DNA of 64,000 nt, taken from NCBI RefSeq assembly GCF_023343835.1, contig NC_064433.1, forward strand, positions 71,384,032-71,448,031, in the 5' to 3' direction. The stretch is from Lagopus muta (taxonomy: Eukaryota; Chordata; Aves; Galliformes; Phasianidae). Positions 47,485-60,593 of the stretch are shown one piece after another (the first letter of the stretch is position 1; every line of letters begins with the position of its first letter). The position numbers and the translations under genes were made by a program. The notes below the pieces were generated by a model. That model was not told the DNA's origin. It searched no databases and was given only the letters and a program-made list of their open reading frames with translations.

Positions 47485-50400
47485 CAGTGATACAAAGCAA
47501 GCTGACTCTTAGTTTATTTATTTGATTTTGCTCTGAGATTTAACTGTTCTAGGACAAATTTAGAATAGGGATAGTACACCAAATCACATTCATGTTTGAG
47601 TAAGATTAACCTAGAAGAACCAAGAGACCTACAGTGGATTCTTCATCAGTTAAAAATTTGAAAAATTTTAAGAAAAGCTGAAGCTTCTTTTCTGCCAGCT
47701 GCCAAGCTTTCCCCCACTTGCCTCCTCCCCACCTATTCCCAGCTCTCTGCAAATGTGTGATGAGATTTCAGTGAGAAGCATCTTGGGGGGCATAGGAAGA
47801 GCAGAGACTGGCCAGCCAGGGTAACACATCCAGGATGAAATGTCCAGGTGCAGGGAGTGGGAACACATAATTAAAAAAAAATAGAAAGAAAAGAAAAAGA
47901 AAAAAGACTGGCTGGTGCATGCACACAAATCAATAAAAAGCATAATGCATCTTTCTTTAATTAAATCTCACCCTTGAATTCTCTGGGCAGCCCAAGCTGG
48001 CGGCGACCTCTGCCCCTCCTCTGTTTTGCTGACTGGCACAGCTGTTAGTAAATCACCTGCTGGTGTGGCTCTCCCGGGTTTTAAAGGTCATCTGTCAGAG
48101 GCTGCTGGGAAGCGATAAAGAAGAAAAATAAAACTAACAGCCTAAAAAAAAAAAAAAAAAAAAGCCATTCTGAAAGCAAAGCCATTTGAACACAGAGCGT
48201 CCAGCCTTTCCATTTGGCCTACTGTTTACCTTGCTGACACCCAGGGATTCCCTCTCCCCACTCCCCTGTCCCCAGGCACTGTGCCATGTCAAGGCCAGAT
48301 TTGCAGGATGGTGATGGCAGGAATGACAGCAAGTACATTTCACTGCTTGCCATCATCAGATATGCTCTGCTTCTCTTGACTGAACCCTGTGAGACCAAGT
48401 CCCTTCTTCCCTGTCAGCTCTGTTATCATACCAGGCATCTGATTCACCTCTCTGTGCACAGCACCTGGCTCTCATGGTCCTCTACCTACTCCAGGTTATT
48501 TAGCAAAGCAGAAGCAGCCATAACCTCAGTGTGTTATTATATTTCTAGTGATTCATGGCTTTAGAGGGGCAATGGTTCTCCAAACAAGTTGTGTCAATGT
48601 GGGCTGTCTGCTGAAGGCCAGCAATGTGACTGTGCTGAATTTGATAGCAGTTTCTATGGGGGGGAGTAGCAGTTGATACTCAGGTAAGTAAATATGATGT
48701 TATTTTTACAAATATAATGTTATTTTTAAGAAAGGGGTACATGCACAAGACCCAGATAATTTGCAAGCTTGTTTGCCACCCGATAATTATAGACATATTT
48801 TCAATGTTACTGTTTTGATTCAGCATATAACAACACATAGTGACCTTCTCAGTTTTTGTTCCCAAGTCAGGCAGAATGTGCAAGTTCTGGTGCAATTTCA
48901 TTTTTATTTTCTTTGGTTCTTGCATACACTAAAATGAAAGGGAAGCCCGAGGATTTGGAACCCGCTCAAAGCTATGCTATTGTGAACATTATCACAGCTA
49001 TTGGGCAGCTCCTGTCTTATTCGTCTGTGTTTACTTCCAAACATGTGCATTTTCTGTGCAATAAAAATTACAACAAACCATAAAAATATTTATATTTATT
49101 AGGCTATTGTATAATTTTGACTCTAATCAGAGCTCCAGCAAGGAGCAAGCTCCAGCAAAACAAGCCTTATTTTAATTTACTGAGCATTTAAACTCACAGG
49201 AAGAGAACTCAAACTAAACCAAATTTGTGTTCTAATTCTGATGACTTCATTATTTTCATACCTACATTGAATTTAGCCTATTTTGACCCCAGACCTTCCA
49301 AGTAGATAACCCGTCAGTGGTCCGTACCTCTACACCAATTTTCCTTCTTCTTTCTAATGCTTTTTCCATTACCTCATAGAGAATGACTGCAGGATTCTAG
49401 CTGTAGCCCTTTGGACTAGATCTTGGCTATGCTACAGTTTGTTGCAATTGCTTTACTATCACAAGGATGTAGAAGGCTGGCTTGACTGGACTGTTCTATG
49501 GGGAAGCAAAAGAGACATACATGACTGAGAATGGGGACTGATGGTCTTTTACTGCTCATTCCTCATCTCTGACAAAAGCGGAGCCTCCCAGGAGCTGACC
49601 AGCTGGGATGGTGGAATCCAAGAGTGACGACACCCCTGGTACAGCCGCAGTGAGGAATTTGATGCTGTATTTCTGTGTCACAAAAAGCTATGTACCTGGC
49701 TCTTGGTTTTCTGACTTGCTCCCTCACAAAGGGAAACTTGTACATACTGTAGCAACCATTAGAGTAGAAAGGAGAAAAAAATCATCTGTTGGCAGAATCA
49801 TTTGTTTAGCTTGGAAGAAATCAGCTGTTTAGTATTTCAGAAAGGAGAAATTCTCAGCAAAGAAAACAAAAATTTGAGGACACCACATCAGGCAATTGCT
49901 CTTCTACTGCAGTGAATAACTCATAGATGTTTCCCCACCCCTTACACCTCGATGATACATAAAACCAGCCCCGCCACCATAAACATTAAGCTATCTGAAG
50001 GGCCCTAATATACCTCTGCGTTGCAAATAGTAAGAGTTGTTCTCCATAAAGTTTCCTTGGGTACTGTGGAGCAATGCATAGAGGCAATTTGCGAAGCCTC
50101 CCAAGTCACCAAGCTTCAGGAGCTGAACAGCTTCACATTACACCAAAGGACGATGACATAGGGCAAGCTGCAGGCAGAGAGGAACTGACACGCTGCCTCT
50201 GCCTGCTGTCACATCAGCCATGGTGTCAGGGATGAGTGAATGACAAGATGGGCTAGCCTCAACAAAGCACTGCTTGCTTTGCAAAGCAGGAAATGTGTAG
50301 AGAGGCCACTCCTGCTCCTTCTATTCATCTGTGATTCTGAATGTCCTGTAGGAAGTAGCACTCATGGACATCGCTGGTGTAAACACCTCCATCACTCAGG

Positions 50401-50775
50401 TACTCTTTATTGATCAAAGAAAACGGTCTCTCAGGTATTTTTGGTTAGGAACATCTGTATCTCTTTTGCCAGAGGTTGTTTCGTTTGAAAGGTCAGGGAC
50501 TTTGCTTCTTTGTAGCTTGGACCCTAGTTAACATAGGTATAAAGGATATTGGTTATGCTTAGGCTTTCCTAACAACAGATGTGACAATCCAAGGTAGAAG
50601 ACATTAAAGAAAAGCTGCAATTTAACTAGATATAAGAAGCACATTGTAGATTTTTTTTGAAAGTGCAGATTTTCTTTACGCACTATAGCTAAGGCAAGCT
50701 TGAGGCAAATGCTTAAAAGGCTTTTTACTCGAAAATTCTTTGGCTGAGCTTCTAAAGGGGGGCTATTAGAAAAAA
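47485..50775. other. Gene-poor segment
   Basis: No gene is recognised. It includes an A-run at 48144-48163. The stretch 47940-48130 is locally GC-richer and holds E-box-like CAGCTG, CACCTG and CATCTG plus an ATGCAT. It could be a regulatory element, without proof. The frame at 48856-49083 ends near an AATAAA but has no recognisable product. Confidence 0.45.
48144..48163. repeat. Poly(A) tract, 20 bases
   Basis: Uninterrupted A run after a short A-rich stretch. Confidence 0.95.
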
Positions 50776-50779
50776 GGGG

Positions 50780-51062
50780 ACAGGTCCTTTTGCTGAGTCT
50801 GATGCAATAGGACAAGGAGTAATGGTTTCAAACAAAAAGAGGGGAGATTTAGATTGGATATGAGAAAAAAGTTCTTTACAGTAAATGCAATGAAACACAG
50901 GAACATGTTGCCCAGGGAGGTGGTGGACATCCTGCCTCTGGAGGTCCCTCTGGGGTCAGGCGGGACCTGAGCAACCTGATTGAGTTGCAGATATCCCTGT
51001 TCATTGCAGGGGATTTGGAATAGAAGGTCCTTTCCAACTCCAAAGGATTCTATGATTCTATA
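50780..51062 (+). mobile_element. CR1 3' fragment, plus orientation
   Basis: AGGACAAGGAGTAATGGTTT and later GTCCTTTCCAACTCCAAAGG, ending in GATTCTATGATTCTAT, the CR1 3' terminus. About 280 bp remain, a 5'-truncated copy. Confidence 0.94.
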
Positions 51063-51064
51063 AC

Positions 51065-53385
51065 AAGCTTTACCAGTCTGATTGGAAGACTAGCTGCAGC
51101 AGTTATATTCAGCACAGAGCTCAAAACCCCCCTTTCCTGTGCAGCTTAAGTTTCCCCATTCCATGTTGCTCCACCCACCTGATCAAATGAAATCATGAAG
51201 ATGAGTTAAAATTCTGTTCTCAAACCCACATGTGTCAGATCCAAACCCTGAGACAAATGAGTGCTCAGTCAGTAATTTAGGCAGAGATGTACTTTTATGG
51301 AGTCATTCAAGAGCCACTGTAAACCATAATAAGGGCTAAACACAACATAGTGAGTATTTTGGCAAAACAGCTCATTGCTGAGAAGATGTTCTTTGCAATT
51401 TTACTCTTTCGCTTCTGACAGACATTGATGAGTGTATGACAAGAAGAGAGCAGGAGAGAGAGCATATATACACAAGCCCAGCACCAGTATCCTGAATGTA
51501 ATCCTGAACTTGTGGCTCTCCAGAGTTTGGAGAAGCATGTGATATGGGAGTGGGAAAAAAGATCATGACCAGTAACAGAAGTTTCAAAAAGTTAGGCTAT
51601 TTTTTGTGTGTGTGTGTTTGATACTTTGAGCTGCTTTTGACTGTCCCCTGACTGAGAGCATAGGTTGCTTTCCAGGCAGGCCGAGACAAACTCAAATCAT
51701 TCCCTACCACCAGGGTAGGTACATCTTGTTTAGTTTTGATGACTGGGCTCTGCTTTGACCAGAACTCATGCCTGATAGAGGCCTATACCCTGTCCCTTCA
51801 CCATGCTTTTCCTGAGCCATCACAATTTTAGCCTTCAGAGAATTAAATAATGTTATTTTGATGGTTGAGACTCCCCAACTTATGACATTTTATTCCCTAA
51901 ACCTTGCTTTTCTTTTTAGTTATAGATGTTCAAACTGTCTATGAAATACTTTTTGGAGAGTGTTGAATGCGTTCTGCTGTATAGGTCTCCATGAGATATG
52001 ACACGTCATGTATGTATTTATGAGTGCAATCTCTTCAGGGCTTAGGCTTGAAACATCAGTGAGAAAGAAAACCACCCAAAGAACTGAAAGGAGAAGAACC
52101 TGAAGAATCCTGCTCCCTCTCCATTGCTGATGAGCTGGGAGCTGAGACATGACCTGACCAAGGGGAAATGGACTTCCAGCACAGGTTCCTCTGGGGACAC
52201 CATAGCCAGGCAAGTGGATGGGAACATACGGGGCTGCCAAATGGACCCATTTCTGGAATGGACAGCTGTGACAGGAGAATCTTTCCTCACTTTTTACTCT
52301 CAACAATATTCCAGATGAGGCAGCAGACTTCTGACCTGTGACCCATATCCGCTGTTTTGGGGGCACCGTTATCTTTTCTCAGGAATGAAAGCCCCCAGTT
52401 GATGACAGTTGAACTTTTCATCTCCATCCCTGCTGGAGCCTTATCATACACAGGACTTTAATCCTACACATCACTTAAGAAATATTATTAAAGGTCTGCA
52501 TATACATTTTCAGATAGGATTGGCTTGTGATAATATTACTGTGTAATTATGGAAATGAGAAAATAATCCCCTCAGGCTTTGCTGTAATGACTTCTGAACA
52601 TCTTGCATCATCACAGGCAGACAGCAGGCTTCAGAATGCCATGCATTATTAAAAGGAATGTGGAAAATCTTGATTTGGTTGGTGTTGATGTCTCTAGCAG
52701 GGGAGGACACCTTGTATCTTCACAGAGAAATTGGATCAGGTAGAAAAACGTGATCTTTTAGAAAATAGCTAATCTTTACTTGATCTCCTGTCTTTTGATG
52801 CGTCAGTAACTGCATTCCTGGCAACTACTCCTGCTGGTACTGTGGCCTTCAGAAATCTTGGCTACACAGTCTATGCTTTCATTCTGAATCAAAATGCAGT
52901 GTGGGACTGTTGCAGACCTAGCTGCACAGTGCACATAGATGCATCAGACCATGTCAATTTGTGGTATTATTTTTTTACTGCTAAGAGAACAGTTGATGTA
53001 GGAATGATCTTGTGTGAATATACTCTTCGGTCAACAGCTGGGTGTGTGATGTGTGTGCTGAACTTCCAGCATGAATAAATTCTTAGGAAGGACATCAGAT
53101 CACTGCTGAAGTATTAGAGCCTACTCAGTGCACAAATATTTGTGGTCATGAAGATGAAAACACACAGATGGACTTCCCTGGGAACTCTTTTGGTAATTTT
53201 GTTTTGTGTTAGAACCATCACTGAGAGGGAAGTTTTGATAATCATGATACTCAGACAGGTAATACACACGCAGAATTCTTCCTGTAAGTCCACCTTTACT
53301 CTTTACCTTTTAATGAGCCAGTAGAGAAGTTAGAGTTGTGAACAAGACTTCTGCTAGTAATCTTTCAACTAGGGTTTCACACAAC
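51065..53385. other. Gene-poor segment
   Basis: No gene is recognised. A minus-strand frame of 148 codons (51920-52366) has no domain-like pattern. A short (TG)n lies at 51606-51616. Confidence 0.5.
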
Positions 53386-53943
53386 TACAGTGTCTGCTCC
53401 AGAAGTAGTGCCTCTTATTTTATTATGTTGGCCAGCAACGTCAGAGACAAATGGTGGTGGTAATGGCAATAGAAGTTGGGCCTTCCTGTCAGTATGCCAT
53501 TATGTTTTGTTGCTGTGTGACAGATGGCAGCAGAGGAGAAGTGTGACAAAATGGTGTCTGACATGGAAGAACGTATGAAACAAAGGTGTGTCGTCGAAAT
53601 CCTTCATGCAGAAAAGATTGCACCCATTAATATTCATTGATGTTTGCTGAATTTTGTGGAGACCAAAAGATGAATGTGAGTGCAGTGAATCAGTGGGTGG
53701 TGCAATTCAGCAGCACAGTGGTGTGAAAGACAAGCCGTGTTCTGAATGCCCATACAGATTTTATGAGCGCAGCATGCAGGCTCTTATTTAATGCTGGCAA
53801 AAAATGCATAGATAGCGGTGGTGACTGTGCTGTATTTTGTAGCTGAGAATTTGCTCTTTTTAATAGAGTTATTATGCTCTTTGTATCTGTTATAATTTCC
53901 TTGGAAATAAATAGGAGGCATTACATTCAGAGCGACCTATGTA
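53386..53943 (+). mobile_element. Internally deleted mariner (Galluhop-like) DNA transposon
   Basis: The ends are imperfect inverted repeats (CCAGAAGTAGTGCCTCTTAT at the left; AATAGGAGGCATTACATTC at the right), with flanking TA at both edges as for Tc1/mariner insertions. Inside, ATGGCAGCAGAGGAGAAGTG, GATGAATGTGAGTGCAGTGA and a right part reading as the end of a mariner transposase (CVFCS-type region, then FALFNRVIM) are recognisable, but the frame is broken by several stops. At about 560 bp it is less than half of the roughly 1.2-1.3 kb full element, so the middle of the transposase gene is missing. The similarity to chicken Galluhop is from memory. Confidence 0.75.
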
Positions 53944-53944
53944 G

Positions 53945-56215
53945 CTAAACAATGGCACACACGTGTTAAACCCAGCAATGCTGGATTCCCTGAAGGAGTC
54001 CAGCATGTACCAGTAAGCTCAGACAAGTCGTTTGTTCAAGGAAGTCAACTGTGGGAGCATATAATCTTCATGAAGAATTTACTTTCTTTTCAATCGAAAT
54101 ACAAGAATTATGGCAAGGCTCTCTTAAACGGAACTCTTCTAAAAGACACTTTTGATAGCATTTCATCCATTTAATCTATGCTCCCTTAGCCAATCAGAAA
54201 AACCTCCTGTAGTTCACCTGATGGTCTTCTAGTAACTTCTTCCCTGGCATTGTTTTGTGACTTGCAATTGTAAGAGGACTCATCAAGGTTTTGGAGTTTC
54301 CTGGAACTGATCCTTATTCTTCTTTGCTTTCTCTTTTTCATTGTAACTGTACACACTGTGACCTAGATCTGATGATGTTATCCACATTGGGGATTGTGAG
54401 GGCTCACAAAAACACTATCAATTCTTATCTTGGGAAATCATAGCTTGCTGCTCAATGTTTGCTGATAGCACATCTTGGTAGCGGAGCACTCCAATACCAG
54501 TGATATGCAAATATATTAATATGCCATCCATTCACTATGTGTAAGTATCTCCATTCAGAAGAAGAGTATTATCAGATGGTCAAATCAGTGCTGTTCTTAG
54601 ACACATTTACTCCAGGGCAATCAGAAAGATTTTTGCTATATGGCAACCCTTGTTTTCTGTAGGCGTAGGAATTGAGATTTTCTTAGGTAAGGTTAACAGA
54701 TGCTGCTTTTATGTTTTTTATCATTAGTCTCATTGTATGGTGTGGAAATGGGTGTCTCCCACCCGCCTCTTCCTTCCTCACGTCAGTGTGTTCAGGCCAC
54801 ACCCTTATCTCTCCATCGTTGCAGTAGTGATGGTTGCCTTCACATGCTGAAGGCACAGTCTGAACATGTTATGCCATGCTGCAGTGCTTTCAGTGGTTGT
54901 AAAGCAGGTGACTGGCTAGATTTTCAAACCTTTAAAGGCTCAAGCTCTGTCTTCACTGCAGACTTTCCAGGGAAGCTTTGGCACAAACACTTGGACACAT
55001 TATTTTTTTTGAAAAAGGCCACTGTGAGTCTCTGTCATTCCTCCCACCCAGTCATCCCATCTGACACTCTATAGCTGAGCCAACTCCTACTTCGTTTAAC
55101 TGCATTTTCTGAGGAAGGGCTTTCAAGTGTATTCTCCCAGATACCGAAATAGTAGGTGTCACTGTACACATAATCTTCTAACAATTCAATTGAGAATTAT
55201 TAGTGATTACTGTTGTATTCCTCAATCTACAAAACAGTGACCACACATAGCTATGACAAAAACATCTGCAATGTACCACCACGATGTTTCACCTTGTGTT
55301 AGCCACAGAAATCCCTGAGAGCTACAGAAAGCAGAAAGCTGCACTGTCTTCTGAACTTCTGTGGCAATGGGATCCCAAGGGTTATTTTTCACCTGTGATT
55401 AATGAAATTGTACCTACACTGGTGCTTAGTTGCATATTTAGCTCCGAGTGGCCAGAGTCAGTGACATATAAGATGGACCATTACTGAAGCTCATGGCCCT
55501 GTCTCAAAGCCAGGAGCAAATAAGTGGTCTGACGATGATTATTTATTATTTTCCAACATTACATGCTGTATTTGGTCATGTTCAGTAATTCTGTAGTAAT
55601 CAGACAAGATGGAATGGTGGTTTGTCAGCTGATTTAATTAAAAACACTTTTTTTTTTTTTTTAATTGCCTCTCACACATCATTAATATTCCAAGACGCGC
55701 CTGCAATCTAAAGATTGAAATCAGTCTCACTGTACTCTTTTCAAGCTTGAATTCCCAGACGCACAAACCTGGGAAAGAGTTTTAAAGGGACAGGTAATAT
55801 TTACAAGCTATTTTAATTACATTGAAATGGACCACTCATTGGTCCAAATAAATGCTTATTAAGGGACCAGTCTTTCAGGTTGCTGTTAAATGCAGTGCAG
55901 GATTTGCTTCCATGGATATGAATGGGAATAGAATATATTTAGCATTTCCCAGGAATCAGGTCTTTGCTCTGCTGATTTTTGTTCATTCAGATGGTTAATT
56001 ATGTAAATATATTAAAAAGACTTGAATAAATAGCACTGCACCCTTTTTAGCTCAATTTATTATTTACATATTTAGCAAGTGTTGTATCATCCCATTTCTG
56101 GAGTGCAAGGTAAGACTTACTTCACGGTGACAGTATTTCAGCTGACATATGTACTCAATTTACAACCAAATTACAAGGAAAATAAACCCCAAGCACTTAA
56201 AATTATACACAGAAG
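53945..56215. other. Segment without recognised gene, with possible conserved regulatory DNA
   Basis: No coding sequence is recognised. 55660-55880 has several homeodomain-type TAATTA/TTAATT sites and GATTA-like sites mixed with two CpG-containing motifs in AT-rich DNA, and an octamer-like ATGCAAAT lies near 54505. Both are typical of, but not specific to, developmental enhancers. Confidence 0.4.
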
Positions 56216-57188
56216 TTTATTTAAGCAGTGATTAGCTTTCATCATCAGTATGCATGTTTTTGTTTTCTTTAAGATACCCTTCCATTCTCAGTCACAGCTG
56301 CAGCCCTCCTGCAGCACTGTTACTCAGAGACTTGAGCTGAGCTATATAGATATTTCAAAGCTGAAAACTGTACAGCCTTCTTATGTTAAAGTTAAGGCAA
56401 CTAGACTCAACAACCACTGCTGAATGAAGGTAAAAGCTTGAGAACGTTTTTCATAACAGTCATTACTGTAGCTGATAGCCATTAGAGTGTTCTTGTACAG
56501 TAAGCCTACGCAGATACTATCTCTCTTGTCTGTCTGTTCCAACATGCATCTCATCTCATTTGCAGCCCTTTGCTTTAATTAGCTGAAGTCCTTGCTTCTT
56601 TCATATGTCAACCAGCCTGTGTACACTTCCATATTTTTAATCAGTAGCCTGTTGTTGTCTTTACATTGTCATTCACACTAACATATAAATCTGCCCTTCT
56701 TATGATCCTCACTGCTTGGTAGAAGTCAAAACATGCTGTTTAGTTTTCCTGTTCACTGATTTCCATTTGTTTCATGTTCCAATGCTGGCTCTTTTCCCCT
56801 TTTGGGCATGCTGTGAGAATTAAATTTAGTGCTTAAATGCCAAAAACACAGTCCTTTTTCCCCTTTGTCCATGAAAGGGTCATCCTGACCCATGCTTGGG
56901 TGCTTACCTTACCAGAGTGGTCTGTGTGTGCGCCCTCAGCCTAGATGGGGTTGGCTGAGAGGGACTGCCACAGACTGACATAGGTTAGCTAATAAAACAG
57001 GTGCAAAACTTATGTGCTCTCCTTGGGGCATGACTGGCTTTTTGCTGCCGCTTGTTTCTTTTTCATTTAATCTACTACAGCAGCATATTCCATTTCACCA
57101 ACAACACAGCTGAATCCTGAGACACCAAGACTTAAAAATAACCAGATGTAAAAGAATGAGAGGGTGGCATGTGGCTGTCCTCCGGCTT
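56216..57188 (-). other. Possible 3'UTR of the minus-strand terminal exon
   Basis: Downstream of the stop codon at 57189-57191, minus strand, the first good AATAAA found is at 56216-56221 (plus TTTATT), about 970 nt away, with another at 56056-56061. The stretch between shows no repeat. A donor-like AAG|GTAAGC near 56907 means the UTR could be spliced. This is inference from position only. Confidence 0.3.
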
Positions 57189-57344
57189 TTAAATTTTCCG
57201 GTTCAGTGGGGAGGAATCTGAGGCTGTCTGTAGCTGTCTGACAGGTGGAGCGGCTGGCCCTGACATCTGTGCCTGTGGCTGATCCCTGAACTGAGCCGGG
57301 AGTGCTGTCAGGATGTCATCTAGCTTCTGGTCCATCTGCATGAC
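57189..57344 (-). CDS. Candidate last coding exon of an unidentified gene (KCNQ-like tail?)
   Basis: On the minus strand an acceptor (CTGCTTTCTGATTCCTTAACAG) ends next to 57344. It is followed by 51 open codons and a TAA stop at 57189-57191, and both other frames stop early. The peptide starts VMQMDQKLDDILTAL, an amphipathic helix with leucine/isoleucine spacing, followed by a polar Gln/Pro/Ser tail ending PLNRKI. Codon content is more GC-balanced than the AT-rich flanks. The last exon of KCNQ1 potassium channels begins at the same phase with VTQLDQRL, in the C-terminal assembly coiled coil, so a KCNQ-type channel is one candidate. The match is short, the tail is shorter than in known KCNQ proteins, and the preceding exon was not found before 64000. 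Any coiled-coil protein could look similar. The gene would run from beyond the right edge toward CDKN1B. Confidence 0.5.
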   Translation of the reverse strand, partial: VMQMDQKLDDILTALPAQFRDQPQAQMSGPAAPPVRQLQTASDSSPLNRKI

Positions 57345-57710
57345 CTGTTAAGGAATCAGAAAGCAGATGAGCTGTCAAATGGCTGCACATACTATTGATG
57401 AGAGGCAGTCACTGGTGAAAACCCTGGCAGGGAAAGTTGGCCTCTGCAGTCCTCTGGAACCAAGAGCTCTTCCAGCCAACCTCTCTAGCTAACACAAAAG
57501 CCAAATGATGCCATGAAGTCACATGGAAGGGTGTGAAGCAATGTTATGTAGAAGCAGAAGAGCAGGACGTTGCTGGTCCTGGCACTAGATTACTTCTGTC
57601 AGCCATTTTGTCTGCCAGCACTTTCCCAGTGTTGTCAGCTCAGCGATGATGCATCCTGCAAACGTGTGCCCTGAAACTCCCTTTCTCTCTTTGGTTTATC
57701 CTGAGAGGTG

Positions 57711-57742
57711 TTTTTTTTTTTCTTTTTTTTTTTTCTTCTTCT

Positions 57743-57784
<42 letters not shown>
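57711..57784. repeat. Long T-rich tract, 74 bases
   Basis: Almost pure T with a few C, including a short (TTC)n, ending in a longer T run. The length is likely polymorphic and prone to assembly error. Confidence 0.95.
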
Positions 57785-60572
57785 CCCTCTCTCACTACCT
57801 TTCCAAAACCATCAACATCCTTAGTTTTAGGACATTATGAGTTCCATTACTGTGTTGGTAAATTGCTAAATTGCTCCCCTCCTATCACACTGTAAATACA
57901 TGCCTCCATGCTACATATTACAGTTAGATTCTACAGGTACTGTGTCTATTCCCATGCATTGTTAGGAGGATAGCCTACTGAAAACCACAACATAATACCA
58001 ATGACTTCATTACAAAGAAAGAACAACTGTTGTACAGGAAGCTTGATATGCAAATTCTCACTTCGTTGCTCTCCAGATGCAACTTCTCAAGCAGTCTCTG
58101 GACAGAAACAGGGAAAAGCAACTCTGGATTTCTTCCTACCACTTTTTATAATCATGACCTATATCTAGGAGCCTGAGAGAGGCATTATCCCATTGCTGTG
58201 ATAAAGCCTGCATTCACCACAGATGGCATCCTGCTCGACTTCATGTCAGCCAGCATGACAGGCTGTGGACTGCTGATGGCTGTAGTTTACTCTAAAGGCA
58301 AAACTGTGGCCAGCAGCTTGTAGACCATTGAGATTGCTTATAATTATGCTTGAATACAGTGCAGCTTTGTGTAACAGATGAGCCCAAGAAAAATGAGCAT
58401 TTTTAAGAACATTGGATGGTTCGTTTTACAGTTATCTCCTGTGAAAGTCTGAGTCTCTGAAAACTATGATCTGTCCCAGTGGGTCTAATAAACTTTGATA
58501 GCAGAGCCTTTAAAGTGATATCAGATCTAAACTGAGCTTTCATTAACAAGGGAGAGAGAATGAGAGCAAGAAGGATCGCAGCCTTTTTCTGTGCAAAGAT
58601 AACAGAAATAGCTATTGGCAGCATGGACTGAAAGTATAGCAGGGTGAGATTGCTTTAAAAATCAGTGCAAAGAAGATCACCTTATCCACTTTGCCTTCTT
58701 CTGCCTTTTCTCGCTCTAAATGTCTGCTCACTGGGGGGCCTCTCAAACCTCAAGGTACCAGAAGCTCATTCAAGCTATATCATTTTGACAACCACTCTCC
58801 TATACAAAACCTTATGCCAGCTGGAAGAGGAAGGAGTGGAGACTCTCTCCTACTCACAAAGGAAGATGTGCTCATCTCTCATTCTGGATTTCAGTTTTCC
58901 TCTCACAGCTACTTTATTTTCCTTGGTCATGGGAAGAGACCCTGATAAGGGGCATCTGTCTTCTGGCTTGCCTGACCCTGTGACACCAGGGGCAACTTTG
59001 TATTTTCCCTTATCTCATGAGCTGTTGGCAGAGTTGGTGATGTTGTGGCAGGTATTTCCCTCCCTTATACGTTCACTGACTGAAAAACCCTTTTCTTGGG
59101 TGCACCAGCAGCATAATCTGCTAGATATTCTGTTGGTTAGAAGTCTGGAAGTCACTAGTGGCTGAAGGGTTAAAGAGCATGGAATTAATTTGAAAACCAC
59201 AGCCTTTATTTTCTCCTCCATTCTTGAAAAGCCTGTTTGGCTGAGGCTGGTAATGACTCAACAGAATCTTTCTTAAGCAGAAATGTTGCATAGAGCAGAA
59301 ACTAAAGCCGAATAAATACATTATGGTAGTGTAAAAGAGATGTAGGCAGGGAAATGGAATCAGGAAGATGAAAGATCTTTTGGGGCTTTCTTTTGTAAAA
59401 CTTCAGAGATTTTGATCTTTGCACTTGATCTTAAATAAATTATGCGTATGTATTCCATATAATTTAAACTTTCTGCATTTCTCTGCATTTTGCCAACTCA
59501 GTAAAAGAACGTGATTGAGAATAATTTTATGCGCTTTTCTTTCCAGAAAAGGAGGAGATTGGGGAATGTAAATATTCATTTGTAGGGAGAAAAAAAAAAG
59601 AAATTCATACAAAAGGGAGTAGATTACAATACACTTCTGTCCGACCTTCCATGCAAGGACCTGCAAATGTTTTTTCAACAGTAAAAAACAGAGCTGCAAA
59701 GTTCTCCTTTGCCAGCCAGATACATGGGAGGGGTTTAACTGTCATTGCTGAGATTGGAAGCAAGATCCTGCACATGAAGTGACCTATAAGGAAATGTGGT
59801 CAGTGGCAGAGCTCTTCTAATCCTTAGCTTTGCATTTTACACACATGATCAAGCCACCGTTTTCTGGCTTCAGATACTTTAACATATGCCTAACTTTGAA
59901 CATGCAACTAAGCCAGTAAAACAAGTGTTTTGGAAAGACAAATTCTTAAGTACCTTGTCAAATTGGAGCCTGCATAAAAAGAGTTCAACTTTGGAGGCTA
60001 GTTACCAAGATTAAAGAGTGACAAAAGAGCTGTGGACATTTAAAGGCTTCACTATAGTCATTAGGACGACTAACAGGTTTAAAAGACTTCTCACGTAGGT
60101 AAGGGTTTTTCAGAGAAAAATTCCTGGTTTTAGATTTCTCTCAAGCCATCCAGCAGCTTTTGCTTTCCTTAAATCTTACTGCAAACGGGATGAGCTGCCG
60201 GTTTTGAGTAGCAGAGCCAGGCCAGTGCTCGGTAAGGGGTTAAATTGTGCAATATGTTTCTCAGCTGAGTAAAGTGAGAAGCCATCCCACCCAGCCCCGA
60301 GTTTCCAGAGCCATGTGATATGTCCCTCGCAGGCTCCTTGGAGACAGGTGAGTTTGGCAGCTGTCCACGGGCAAATGGCAACAAAACTCCTGTTCTCCTA
60401 CATCACAAAAGAGTTACAGAGACGACCTATAAAATTGTTAGAATGCTTTTATATCCTTTCAACTGCCCCGAAGAAAGGAGACAGCAAAAGCAGTTTAAAA
60501 TATTACACTGTTTTTATTGGGGCTATGAGGTGAGCTGAACGGGTGTTGAAATGTTTATTCGTTTTAACATAA

Positions 60573-60593
60573 CCCCCCCCCCCCCCCCCCCCC
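60573..60593. repeat. Poly(C) tract, 21 bases
   Basis: 21 consecutive C on the plus strand (21 G on the minus), preceded by AACATAA. It could form an i-motif or quadruplex. Confidence 0.95.

Noticed and set aside
48856..49083. ORF of 75 codons ending near an AATAAA
   Set aside because: The translation is plausible-looking, but no acceptor, conservation clue or family match could be seen. It is too short to support alone.
58665..59165. 166-codon plus-strand ORF with a hydrophobic start
   Set aside because: It begins like a signal peptide but has no recognisable domain, no promoter or splice context, and no coding-like composition. One such ORF is expected by chance in a 64-kb window.
60301..60540. 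GACAG|GTGAGT and ATGAG|GTGAGC donors suggesting plus-strand exons
   Set aside because: The first would give only a 15-nt exon from the nearest acceptor, and the second has no convincing acceptor. This is not enough to call an exon.
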